A model generated the notes under the pieces. It ran no database searches and was not told the origin of the DNA. It saw nothing but the letters and a program-made list of their open reading frames with translations. A stretch of DNA of 64,000 bases from CATQHP01 sp965214915 (lineage in GTDB: Bacteria; Acidobacteriota; Terriglobia; Bryobacterales; UBA6623). This document shows positions 17,303 through 25,754 of this stretch, in pieces (within the stretch, counting starts at the first letter, position 1; each line of letters opens with the position of its first letter). The stretch lies in the NCBI GenBank assembly GCA_965214915.1, contig CBDCCP010000001.1, positions 558,001-622,000 on the forward strand. Reading direction: 5' to 3'. The position numbers and the translations under genes were made by a program.

Positions 17303-18610
17303 TTAGCGGCCCTCATTTGGGATTGGTGGGATCTCGGCCTCTCTTGTCGTCGGCAGATCATTGAGCAGAGTGTCCAGGAGTTGACCCTCATCGTCACTAG
17401 GGTCACTGCAGCGGCTCAAGGTCTCGTACACGTCGGTCTGGGCCTGAGAGGCCAAGGCATCCATGGCCACAGTGCCGGTCTCGTCCAGGTCCAGATACTT
17501 CATGATGTCTGCTGGGACCTTACCGTGGGGAAAACGGACGATCTGGCAATCCCGGTCCACATAGTGCCCAATCATCCGGGCCATGTTGTCAAAGGCAAAC
17601 TCCTGGGCACTCAGGGCCAACGTCACAACCCCGCCGCCGAACCGCCACTCGCCAAGCCCCCGATCAAGGCCGTCGTAGCCGACCAACTCTCCTTCGGGTC
17701 GCGGACATGTGCCCAAGCAGAAAATCTCGATACGGTTCCCCGGCGCCGTCATCCCGAGAGCGTCAATAAGGCCAACGAGAACAGGATTGTTGGCCCACAG
17801 GCCACCATCAACGAAGACGTGACGGCCAAGAGTGTCCGGGTTCTCGATTCGCGCCATGGATCGATAGATCGGTGCCGCAGTGGTTGCGAGGCACACATCT
17901 ACCAGCTTGTAGCCGTCGTCCCGGTGTTTGGTGTTGGCCAGATGTGGCGTCTTGAAGACCCAGGAATGATAGCGGGACATCTCGACCGCCGGAACAGCCA
18001 ACGCGATCTGCCGGTCCCGCCAGATATCGCCTAAAGTGATGTCGCCCAATTCGGCGTGAAGTGTTTCTTCGAGAGCTGCAGCGCCTGCCTTTAGGTATCG
18101 AGACCGCTTACACATCTGCCACGCCAAATTCACTCCCGCCTTATCCGGCAGCTTGAGAGGAAAAATCTCCGACCCACGCTCCCGATAGAGCGCGGAAACG
18201 CGATCAAGCGATACCCCGGCCGCCAAAGCACAAGCAATGATGGCACCGGTACTGGTGCCAACGATCAGGTCGAAGCCCTTGCCGATATCGAGGCCAGTCG
18301 CGCCGCGGGTCACCGCGTACCGCTGGACCAGCGACTCCAGATATGCAGCCGTATACAGGCCACGCATGCCGCCGCCTTCTATACTCAGAACCCGCAGGCA
18401 TTTCGCTCCGTTCGCCTTCTCCCGGATTGTCTTGCCCTGTCCCTGGTAGGCCGAGTCGCCCGACACCTGCTCTTCTCTCCCGTGCAGCAACTCGCCCATT
18501 ACCTGCGAGTCATGCACGTTCGCCGTCGTCGTCGCCAGCGAGTGGATCAACTTCGTCTCCGCGTCCACCCCGATATACGCTTTCTTCCCGAAGTTCGCTT
18601 TATGTTTCAT
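17303..18610 (-). CDS. capV: CBASS effector CapV (patatin phospholipase) fused to an IS5 transposase fragment
   Basis: The 435-aa frame has two unrelated parts. Residues 1-66 are an internal piece of an IS5-family transposase (FGKKAYIGVDAETKLIHS, NVHDSQVMGELLHG, GDSAYQGQGKTIREKA). From about residue 68 it is a patatin-like phospholipase: oxyanion loop IEGGGMRG, nucleophile S120 in GTSTGAI, and catalytic D268 in VDGGLWANNP. CapV is activated by cyclic dinucleotide and degrades membrane phospholipid. No ATG, GTG or TTG lies in frame between the junction and the GGG loop, so translation must start inside transposase-derived sequence. Whether the fusion is active is unknown. It is the first gene of the CBASS operon. 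Confidence 0.88.
   Translation of the reverse strand: MKHKANFGKKAYIGVDAETKLIHSLATTTANVHDSQVMGELLHGREEQVSGDSAYQGQGKTIREKANGAKCLRVLSIEGGGMRGLYTAAYLESLVQRYAVTRGATGLDIGKGFDLIVGTSTGAIIACALAAGVSLDRVSALYRERGSEIFPLKLPDKAGVNLAWQMCKRSRYLKAGAAALEETLHAELGDITLGDIWRDRQIALAVPAVEMSRYHSWVFKTPHLANTKHRDDGYKLVDVCLATTAAPIYRSMARIENPDTLGRHVFVDGGLWANNPVLVGLIDALGMTAPGNRIEIFCLGTCPRPEGELVGYDGLDRGLGEWRFGGGVVTLALSAQEFAFDNMARMIGHYVDRDCQIVRFPHGKVPADIMKYLDLDETGTVAMDALASQAQTDVYETLSRCSDPSDDEGQLLDTLLNDLPTTREAEIPPIPNEGR
18413..18610 (-). mobile_element. IS5-family transposase fragment at the 5' end of capV
   Basis: About 66 codons from the central catalytic region of an IS5-type transposase, including the GDSAY motif that carries the second catalytic Asp. 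Neither the transposase N-terminus nor its C-terminus is present nearby, and no paired IS ends were found. The codons run in frame into capV at about 18413. Confidence 0.85.
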
Positions 18611-18660
18611 TCTATCATGTAAAGCGAATTAACTCTCAGGTGTCCAGCGAACCTATGCAG

Positions 18661-18690
18661 TAGACTTAGCCATTGCCTACGATGTATACT
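18661..18690 (+). promoter_or_regulatory. Promoter of the capH-capP pair
   Basis: TAGACT (18661-18666) and TATACT (18685-18690) are separated by 18 nt. The likely transcript start near 18697 leaves a short leader with GGAGGAG (18718-18724) before the GTG at 18733. A short inverted repeat CTTC-N8-GAAG (18700-18715) overlaps the start region and could be part of an operator. This placement is the main reason to prefer the GTG start over upstream starts. Confidence 0.55.
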
Positions 18691-18732
18691 ATCAGGACGC
18701 TTCTCGACTGCGAAGTTGGAGGAGCAACCACA

Positions 18733-19140
18733 GTGGCTACGCCGGGCGACAGAATCCGCGAGATCCGCGAGGATCAGCGCATGACCCAGGATAAGCTCGC
18801 TTCGCGGTCGGGACTTAGCAAGGGTTTCCTGAGCGATGTCGAGAACAACAAGAGGAACATCAGCTCGCATAACCTCCTAAAGATAGCCAACGTCCTTGGA
18901 GCGTCCGTTGACTACCTGCTGCGCGGCGACAGCGGCGAAGCTGTGGCGGCACAGCCGGTCGTGATTCCGCCGGATCTCTCCCAAGCGGCGGAGGAGCTTG
19001 ATCTCACGTACGCGCAGACGTTGGATCTCCTTGAGGCACATCGATCGGTTATTGCACGGCGAAGCAATAAGGGCCTTCGCAAATTCAGCGTTGACGATTG
19101 GAAGCGGCTCCACAAGGCGGTCACCGACATATTTGGATGA
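18733..19140 (+). CDS. capH: HTH (Xre) regulator, CapH-like
   Basis: 135 aa from GTG 18733 (GGAGGAG upstream). The N-terminal half is a clear Xre/Cro helix-turn-helix: GDRIREIREDQRMTQDKLASRSGLSKGFLSDVENNKRNIS-type sequence through NVLGASVDYLLRG. The C-terminal half is helical (LDLTYAQTLDLLEAHRSVIARR). It is followed after 6 bp by a zinc metallopeptidase gene, and the pair diverges from the CBASS operon. This is the arrangement of CapH/CapP, where CapH represses CBASS and CapP cleaves CapH after DNA damage. Naming rests on context plus fold, not on an alignment to known CapH. Confidence 0.75.
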   Translation: MATPGDRIREIREDQRMTQDKLASRSGLSKGFLSDVENNKRNISSHNLLKIANVLGASVDYLLRGDSGEAVAAQPVVIPPDLSQAAEELDLTYAQTLDLLEAHRSVIARRSNKGLRKFSVDDWKRLHKAVTDIFG

Positions 19141-19146
19141 TGCGTC

Positions 19147-20163
19147 ATGCAGCTAAAAAGGAATTTCAAGATCCAAACACTTGCTGGAGACTTGGGGCTT
19201 CGCAGCACCAAGGATCCGGTGCAGGCGATCCTGAGGCACTGCGAACGCCAGATCCGCAAATTCATGCGAGATTTCCCAGAATGCTCGACGCTTGGAGAGT
19301 TGCTGGAGCTTGCAGCGGCCAAGCTTGGTACGCGCTTTGAAGAGATAGACTCCGACGATCGACTTGAGCAGGTTCGGTCGGACTACCTTCGCCGCGGGGA
19401 GAGGGGATTTGCAGATCTTCACGAGCAACTAACCTCAGACATCTTTGGGGTCACACTACTTCGAATCAGCCGCAAGCCGTGGGAGCCGCGATACGTTTCC
19501 GTTATAGACTGCAGAGATGAAAAGGCCTCTCGCTCGTACTTTACGAAGTGGCACGAACTCGGGCATCTACTCATTCTTACGGACCAGTTGCGGCTCAATT
19601 TTCGCCGCACGCACTTCGTGCCGAATCTCAAGGATCCGGAAGAGGCCCTCGTCGACATCATCGCCGGCCACTTCGGGTTCTTCGAGGATATAGTGCGTAA
19701 GCAAGCGAAGGGTGCCCGCGCCTCGTTGTCGGGTTTTAACGGCTTACGACAATCGCTGTGCCCTGAGGCAAGTCGGCAATCTGCCCAGATTGGATTCGCG
19801 AAGTCGTGGCCAAAACCTTGCCTGTTGATTAATGCTGAACTTGGGCTCCGCAAGCAGGAGCAGCGAGAACAAAACCAGGGACATCTGGCGTTTCAACCTC
19901 ACCCGTCCCCGGACCTAAGGGCCGTGTATGTCACCCCGAGCGAATCTGCCGCTTCAGCGGGGTTGGTTGTTTATCGCAACATGCGGGTTCCCAGACGCTC
20001 GGTGATCGCAAAGATCCATCGAGGGGAGTGTGACAGCGCATGCTCATTAGAGAACCTCGATTGGTGGGAAGTCAGTGACGGCTCAGGACTGCCCAGCGTC
20101 CCGGTTCACGTTGAGGCAGAAGCCGTCGGAAACCATGTCGCAGCACTCTTAACGCCTGCGTAG
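19147..20163 (+). CDS. capP: ImmA/IrrE-type metallopeptidase, CapP-like
   Basis: 338 aa. The zinc motif is H136-E137-L-G-H140 (KWHELGH), with acidic residues downstream (DPEEALVDIIAGH) suited to the third ligand. A C-terminal domain of about 150 residues follows, longer than in minimal ImmA proteins and in line with a sensor domain. C122, 14 residues before the HELGH, is a candidate for the inhibitory 'cysteine switch' described for CapP; this is an inference. It lies 6 bp after the HTH gene, so the two are co-transcribed, and it converges on the type ISP gene. Predicted role: cleaving the HTH repressor to induce CBASS. Confidence 0.75.
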   Translation: MQLKRNFKIQTLAGDLGLRSTKDPVQAILRHCERQIRKFMRDFPECSTLGELLELAAAKLGTRFEEIDSDDRLEQVRSDYLRRGERGFADLHEQLTSDIFGVTLLRISRKPWEPRYVSVIDCRDEKASRSYFTKWHELGHLLILTDQLRLNFRRTHFVPNLKDPEEALVDIIAGHFGFFEDIVRKQAKGARASLSGFNGLRQSLCPEASRQSAQIGFAKSWPKPCLLINAELGLRKQEQREQNQGHLAFQPHPSPDLRAVYVTPSESAASAGLVVYRNMRVPRRSVIAKIHRGECDSACSLENLDWWEVSDGSGLPSVPVHVEAEAVGNHVAALLTPA

Positions 20164-20318
20164 GTCGCTCCAACGAGCACGTCGAGATCGGATTTTTCCA
20201 TCGCGCGCAATCATATGCGGTTTGATGCGGCAAACAAGCTCGGTGCGGCTTTCGAACAGCCTCTGATTTTGCTCCCCGGGCCTTCTGCGAAGTCCTTAGA
20301 AAAAGCTGCCGTATACGG

Positions 20319-23300
20319 TTACACATTGCTGCTTGCTGCCCGCAGTTCGGGGATCGGTTCGGGCAAGCCCGAGACGATGCGGGCGGTTTCCACGCTGACG
20401 TGGACGATGCGGCGGATAGCCGTTACCAAGTCGCGCGGATCGTCGAACCAAGCGTTGGGGTCGTTGACGATGCCGCTTTCTTTGTCCTGCGTGATTCGGT
20501 AGCGGTCGATGAACCACTCTAACGGCGTCCGTCCGTTGACCTGATACCGATGCGCTTCGGCCGGGACGCCTTCCAGTCGTATGCGCTCGTTCACGACAAG
20601 CGCCGTCCTTGCGTCGTCGGAAAACCGCATCGCGCGCTTGCCGATCCGGAAATGCTCCGCCCGCGGTTCTCCTTCGTGGGCAAACGCAAGCTCAAGCGGA
20701 TATTCTTCGCAGGACTCATAGCCGAGATGCAGTTCCGCGAGCTCGCGTCCGGCCTTGGCAAAGGCGTGAAAATCGGGCGCGAAGGGAATGCGCGGCAGTT
20801 CCTTCGCCAGATCGTTGGCGAAACGCTCGCGGTAGCCGGGCGCGTGCAGAACGCCGTATACGTAATCGAAGACCGCGTCCTTGGCGATCGTGGCGTCGTT
20901 ATAACGCGCGCGGAAGGCGCGCAAGGCCGTGTCCGAGATGTTGTCGATGCGCTCCACATCCGATTCGATTCCGGGAAGCTCGCCCTGCGAGTCGGCCCGC
21001 TGCCGATAGCGGTAGCGCGGGAAACACTGGCCAAATGCAACGAAGTGGAGATCCTGCATCGTATCGACGACGAGGGCGGAGAACGGCTTGGTCGAGCCTA
21101 CGCCCGGAACGCAGATTGCGCGGTTTTGGCTGTCCACGTCCGGGAAGATGCTGTCCTGTTGGTACTTGTTGTTGACCAGAACGTATTCGACATAGCAGTT
21201 CTGTTTGACGAAAGGCCGATACTGGGTCGTCCAGATGTTGTCCGGTGAATATGTAGCGGTCCGCCGCCGCCGCAGGTTGTTCTTCAACTCGCGGTCCCAC
21301 CGCACATGCGACGAATGGCGGCGCGTGACGTCCTCGACATCCGGAGCATGAACCTCTTCCAAAGCCCGCATAGCGTCCATGTAGCCGCCCACCATCCTGC
21401 GGGCGTTCTCCGCGCAGGCATCGCGCGAAAAGTTGTAGATGTAGGCGTCGCGGCTGGTCGCCAACCCTCTTGAATACAAACCGAAGATCGCCTCGTCCGC
21501 CTTGCCGGCCTTCGCAGCCTTCGACCCCATCGGATAGAGCCGCTGAAACTCTTCGCTGCGCTGGCCGATCCAGTCGTGATGCCGGTCGGGCGCGATCGTG
21601 CGCCAGTCCTCGATGCCGGCGATGGACCCCGCCTCGCGCAGGATGGCCAACTTCTCCTCGCGCTTGAGGTAGTCGCCGATATCGCGGTAGAGGATGCGGC
21701 AGCCGTCATGAGCGGCGTCCGGGTTGCGCACCAGGATCGTGATCGCGACCGGCGCGCGGGAACCCTGGCCGAAGACCTTGCCGCCTTCCCGGCGCGAGCG
21801 TTCGCCTTGCGTCCGCTGGTTGCCGCGCAGGTTCAGGACGTAAATCGAGCTGAACTCCTCGGCCAGACAGGAGCGCACGCCCGAATCCACGTTGCCGTCG
21901 ATCCACGAGCCGTTGGTGACCAGGGCGACGACGCCTTGCCTGCCGATGCGGTCCGACGCCCAGCGGATCGCCATCTTGTAGGTGTCGTAAAGGCTGTTCT
22001 TCAGCGTCGCCCTGGAACGGACGGCATAGGTCTCGCCGACGCGCCGCTCAAGCTGGGGATAGTCCACGTTCGGATTGTCGTCCGCCGAGCTTCTTTGCCC
22101 CGTCGACCAGGGCGGATTGCCGACGATGACCTGAATGGGCAGACCCTGCTGGCGTTCCACGCGCTCGCTGTTGACCGGCAGCCAACTCTTCGGGAAGCCC
22201 GTCCTCTCGGTGTGCAGGTTGAACGTATCGGTCAGCACGATGCCGCCGAAAGGCTCGTAGGCGCCGGCCGCTCCGCGGCGGCCATGGAACGCCTCTTCGA
22301 TATGGATGGCCGCGATGTAATAAGCCAGCAGGACGATCTCGTTGGCGTGAAGCTCCCGGCGGTACTTTCGTTCGAGGTCCGGGCCCCGGAGCAGCGTCGA
22401 TTGCAACAGCCGGACCAAAAATATGCCCGTGCCGGTGAACGGATCGAGGACGTGAACGCCCTCGTCGCTCAGGTCCCGGCCGAACTCCCGGCGCAATACG
22501 CGGTCGGCGCTGTTCAGGATGAAATCCACGATCTCGACCGGCGTGTAGACGATGCCGAGGCGGTCCGCGTCCTTCTTCATCGCCGTGGCGAAGAACTTCT
22601 CGTAGAGTTCCATCAGCACGCGCTGCCGCGCTGAGCTGTTGTCGAGGCCACGGGCGCGCATACGGACGCTTTCGTAGAAACGCTCCAGATCGCGCGTTTC
22701 GTTCTCCAGCCCGAACTCCCCGAAGTCCTGCCGCAAGGAGTCCAGAGACTTCGCCACCGGGTTGCCGGCGGCAAAATCGTAATGCTCGAACAGCGCCTCG
22801 AAGACCGGCCTCGTCAGGATGTGCTGGGCCATCATTTCGATGGCGTCGCTGCGGTCGATGCGGTCGTTGATCGAGACTTTGAGCTCCTCGTGGAAAGCCT
22901 CGAACCACTCGCGCAGCGTTTCGTTGCCGGGACTGTCGAGCAGTCCTTCGATCCGCGCCGCAAGACGCGAGAAGATGTGCGCCACGTCCCCGGCCCAGGT
23001 CTCCCAGTACTTGCGGTCGCCGCACTTCTCGACGACCTTGGCGTAGATCGCGCCGGGCGGCAGATCGAGCGGCGGAAACGGAAGCGCAGGGGCGTCCACC
23101 GGGTCGATTCCGTCGCCGCTGAAGATGACCCGGTCGGTCGGCGTGTCGTTGAGGTCGATTTTGTTGATCTCGGCGTCGAACCGGTCGTCGTGCGAGCGCA
23201 GCGCGCGCAAGACGCTCCAGACGGCGGCGAAGCGCTCGTTGTCGTCGAGGGCCTTCGCCGGGTCGACTCCCGCCGGCACGGCCACCGGAAGCACGATGTA

Positions 23301-25058
23301 GCCGTACCGCTTGCCCGCGGCCTTGCGCATGACGCGGCCGACGGCCTGCACGACATCGACCTGACTATTGCGCGGGTTCATGAACAGCACGGCGTCGAGC
23401 GCCGGCACGTCGATGCCCTCGGAAAGACACCGGGCGTTGGAGAGGATGCGGCACGTTCCCACGGAACCGTCCTTGAGCCATTCGATCCGGGACTTGCGTT
23501 CGAGCGCGTGGTGCTGTCCGTCGACGTGGCGCGTCTCGCAGCGGAAAGCGTCCGGCCGCTCCGCCTCGGGCAGCAACTCGATGGCATGCCCGACGATGCC
23601 GTCCCAATGGGCCTCCAGCCGTTTCGAGGAGGCGATGGTATTGGTGAACGCGATCGCGCGGGTCAGGGGCGGCGGCCCCTCGCCGGGGCGCTTGTTCTCC
23701 GGGTTCTGCAACGCGCTCCAGCAACCGACGATCTTCGCCGCGTCGGTGATGTTGATCTCGCTGTCGCCCGACGCCAGGTGCGCCTGCAACGCGGCGTCGA
23801 CGTGTTGCTCGGACATGGCGAGAACCACCACTTTGTAGTCGGACAACAGACCCTGCTCGACGGCCCGCGAGAAGGGCAGGCGGTGAAACTCCAGCCCATA
23901 GGTCGCCGGATCGTCCATGGAGAACACTTCCGTCTCGTGGCTTGCCGCCTTCGCCTTCGCGCCTTCCGTGTAGAGGCGCGGCGTGGCCGTCATGTAGAGG
24001 CGCTTCGCGGCCCGAATTTTCCGGGCGTCGTGAACCAGCACGAAAGGCGAGGTCCTGTCGCCGGGGCGCTCGATGCCGGTGGTCCTGTGGGCCTCGTCGC
24101 AGAGAACGATATCGAACGCCGGCGCTCCGTCGTCTTGCGCGCGCTCCACGATGCCGAGCGAGTGGTAGGTGCAGAAGACCGCCGTCATCGCGTCCGGACG
24201 CGATAGCCGCAACGCCCGGGAAATCGTCGTCGGATCCGTGGTGACCGGGATCTCCAGTTCCTGAAGCGAGGCGTCCTCGTCGTTGCGTCCAGCTCGGGTA
24301 TCGGAGCAGATGCCGATATAGCGATGCGGGATCGCCCGTTGCGTCGCCCATTCGCGCATGGATTGCTGGAACAGCGATATCGACGGCGTCAGATAGAGCG
24401 CCCGCCCCCCGATTCCCGCAACGGCTTCCGCTATGCGCAGCGCCGCAAAGGTCTTGCCCGTCCCGCAGGCCATGATCAGCTTGCCGCGGTCATGCGCCTC
24501 GAAGCCTGCGGCCACGTCGTCGAGCGCGGCCTGCTGATGGGGGCGCAGGCTGAACGGCTCGCTCCGATACGACAGCGCCTCCGGTTCGTCGCGAACCGGA
24601 TCGGGCCAGTCGAACGGTCGGCTCGCGAGATCGCCGAAACGGAGCACCGCGCAGGCGGGCTTGAGCCGCTCGATGGTTTTGACCGCGTTCGGCCCCCAGC
24701 CGTCGCCGGTATCGACGACGATGCGGGCGGTGAAGGGCTCGCGGGCCGAAGCGGCGATGAACGAATCGAGATGCGGCTTGGCGATGCGCGTGCCGGGAGC
24801 GTAGCACTTGCACTGAATGGCGCAGTAGCCGCCCTCGCGCTCCTCGGCGACGAGATCGATGCCGATGTCGTTGGAGTCGAAATCGGGCCGCTCGAAGGCC
24901 CATTCGGACCACAGCCGGACGTTGCGGAACCGTTCTTTGTAAAGAGGATCCTCGATGAAGTACGTCTTCATCAACCGCTCGAAGAGGAGTCCCTTCTGCG
25001 ATTCGGATTCGGCGCTCGCGCGGATGCGGTCGAGCGTTTCTTGAAAACCGTTGCTCAT
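20319..25058 (-). CDS. Single-chain type ISP restriction-modification enzyme
   Basis: 1579 aa, the expected size for LlaGI/LlaBIII-like enzymes, with all parts in order. An Mrr-like nuclease is N-terminal (D68 and Q82-C-K84 in GYCAIQCKCY). The SF2 translocase follows: Walker A ACGTGKT 197-203, DEAH 321-324, TATP 357-360, motif VI QAVGRVMRK 571-579. Next is a coupler region, then a gamma-class adenine methyltransferase with DPFTGTG 872-878 and NPPW 981-984. About 550 residues of target-recognition domain complete it. One polypeptide therefore recognises, methylates one strand, translocates and cuts. No frameshift or stop is present. No separate methyltransferase or specificity gene is nearby, as expected for this type. 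Confidence 0.93.
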   Translation of the reverse strand: MSNGFQETLDRIRASAESESQKGLLFERLMKTYFIEDPLYKERFRNVRLWSEWAFERPDFDSNDIGIDLVAEEREGGYCAIQCKCYAPGTRIAKPHLDSFIAASAREPFTARIVVDTGDGWGPNAVKTIERLKPACAVLRFGDLASRPFDWPDPVRDEPEALSYRSEPFSLRPHQQAALDDVAAGFEAHDRGKLIMACGTGKTFAALRIAEAVAGIGGRALYLTPSISLFQQSMREWATQRAIPHRYIGICSDTRAGRNDEDASLQELEIPVTTDPTTISRALRLSRPDAMTAVFCTYHSLGIVERAQDDGAPAFDIVLCDEAHRTTGIERPGDRTSPFVLVHDARKIRAAKRLYMTATPRLYTEGAKAKAASHETEVFSMDDPATYGLEFHRLPFSRAVEQGLLSDYKVVVLAMSEQHVDAALQAHLASGDSEINITDAAKIVGCWSALQNPENKRPGEGPPPLTRAIAFTNTIASSKRLEAHWDGIVGHAIELLPEAERPDAFRCETRHVDGQHHALERKSRIEWLKDGSVGTCRILSNARCLSEGIDVPALDAVLFMNPRNSQVDVVQAVGRVMRKAAGKRYGYIVLPVAVPAGVDPAKALDDNERFAAVWSVLRALRSHDDRFDAEINKIDLNDTPTDRVIFSGDGIDPVDAPALPFPPLDLPPGAIYAKVVEKCGDRKYWETWAGDVAHIFSRLAARIEGLLDSPGNETLREWFEAFHEELKVSINDRIDRSDAIEMMAQHILTRPVFEALFEHYDFAAGNPVAKSLDSLRQDFGEFGLENETRDLERFYESVRMRARGLDNSSARQRVLMELYEKFFATAMKKDADRLGIVYTPVEIVDFILNSADRVLRREFGRDLSDEGVHVLDPFTGTGIFLVRLLQSTLLRGPDLERKYRRELHANEIVLLAYYIAAIHIEEAFHGRRGAAGAYEPFGGIVLTDTFNLHTERTGFPKSWLPVNSERVERQQGLPIQVIVGNPPWSTGQRSSADDNPNVDYPQLERRVGETYAVRSRATLKNSLYDTYKMAIRWASDRIGRQGVVALVTNGSWIDGNVDSGVRSCLAEEFSSIYVLNLRGNQRTQGERSRREGGKVFGQGSRAPVAITILVRNPDAAHDGCRILYRDIGDYLKREEKLAILREAGSIAGIEDWRTIAPDRHHDWIGQRSEEFQRLYPMGSKAAKAGKADEAIFGLYSRGLATSRDAYIYNFSRDACAENARRMVGGYMDAMRALEEVHAPDVEDVTRRHSSHVRWDRELKNNLRRRRTATYSPDNIWTTQYRPFVKQNCYVEYVLVNNKYQQDSIFPDVDSQNRAICVPGVGSTKPFSALVVDTMQDLHFVAFGQCFPRYRYRQRADSQGELPGIESDVERIDNISDTALRAFRARYNDATIAKDAVFDYVYGVLHAPGYRERFANDLAKELPRIPFAPDFHAFAKAGRELAELHLGYESCEEYPLELAFAHEGEPRAEHFRIGKRAMRFSDDARTALVVNERIRLEGVPAEAHRYQVNGRTPLEWFIDRYRITQDKESGIVNDPNAWFDDPRDLVTAIRRIVHVSVETARIVSGLPEPIPELRAASSNV

Positions 25059-25169
25059 GCCTTATTTTTCCGAAACATCGGGCGGTCCCTGTCGCCGGCG
25101 CCCCTTCATCCGAAGGTTCCGCGCCGGACTCCGCCTTGAACCGGTTGCCGTGATGTCGATCTTTGACAT

Positions 25170-25502
25170 TTACCGCTTCTCTTCGGTTTGTTGCAAGTAT
25201 GCGCTTCCCTCCGGAGTCAGGCGGTAACGCTGCTTGCTGCTGCGCGGCTTGTCCTGGATCGTCATTTCGATCGTACCGGCCCGCAGGGCAGGGATCGGAC
25301 AGGCTTCGCGGAAATGGCCCTCGTGCTTCAAGCCAAGAGCTTGCTGGGGGCGCTGCCTGGTCATTTCACCCGACATCGCCCGTAGTAGTCGGACTTCCCC
25401 GGCGACTCGATCCGGCGGGCGCTCCCGCGCCTCCGCTCGAACCTCCGGGTTCGGTCGGAAAGTGACGGTAACGAAGCCGTCGGCCTCGAACTGGGGTTCC
25501 GG
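25170..25502 (-). pseudogene. C-terminal fragment of an AlbA_2/RecG-like ATP-binding protein
   Basis: The last 110 codons read PEPQFEADGFVTVTFRP at the start, then LGLKHEGHFREACPIPAL and IEMTIQDKPRSSKQRYRLT near the end. This matches my recollection of the C-terminal winged-helix part of the 'putative DNA-binding/AlbA_2' proteins often labelled RecG-like. Everything N-terminal is missing: the recognisable sequence stops ten bases from the right 52-bp repeat. The longer open frame beyond it reads antisense through the repeat and is not part of the gene. Confidence 0.65.
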
Positions 25503-25511
25503 ACAGTCTTG

Positions 25512-25563
25512 CGCCCTGGCCGAGTTCCCGGGCTGCGCCCATCCCGAGCACGGCGCCTGACCG
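25512..25563 (+). repeat. Right 52-bp direct repeat (attR-like)
   Basis: Second copy of 12040-12091 with one mismatch. In frame it would encode the last residues of a gluconate-dehydrogenase subunit-3 protein plus a stop, but no such gene precedes it. It therefore looks like the displaced original 3' end. Confidence 0.85.
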
Positions 25564-25735
25564 GCGGCGCTGCGGGAAAACGAGCGTCCGCGCCGGCAGT
25601 CCTGCTTGCCACTCGCCGCCGGGGCCGCGCAACAGACCGGGGCAAGTTTCAAACGCTGTTCAAAGGGCGCTTAAATGGCGTTTAAGCCCCTCTTGCATAG
25701 CTTCGCGCAGAGTCGCCCCCGTCTTGCTCGCCACC
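25564..25735. other. Intergenic region between island end and leuD
   Basis: About 170 bp without a supportable gene. It contains a weak inverted repeat CTTAAA-N5-TTTAAG around 25670-25686. Confidence 0.5.
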
Positions 25736-25754
25736 GGGGCCGCGCAGCGGCCCC
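25736..25754 (-). terminator. Hairpin directly after leuD
   Basis: GGGGCCGC and GCGGCCCC form an 8-bp GC-only stem with a 3-nt loop. On the minus strand it begins at the last base of the leuD stop codon. No T-run follows, so it may only pause polymerase or protect the transcript. Confidence 0.5.

Larger units (their letters stand above)
12040..25563. mobile_element. Putative 13.5-kb defence island between direct repeats
   Basis: Between the repeats lie an IS1380-type remnant, a sigma-like pseudogene, a small unknown ORF, a complete type II CBASS operon, a divergent HTH-metallopeptidase pair, a type ISP restriction-modification gene and a truncated AlbA_2-type gene. The cargo is almost wholly defence-related and unlike the metabolic genes on both sides. 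No integrase, recombinase or relaxase is recognisable, so it may be an immobilised element or have been mobilised in trans. That it moved as one unit is an inference. Confidence 0.65.

Noticed and set aside
25170..25652. 160-codon frame as a complete gene
   Set aside because: The first 50 codons are antisense to the 52-bp repeat and beyond; only the last 110 resemble a protein family.
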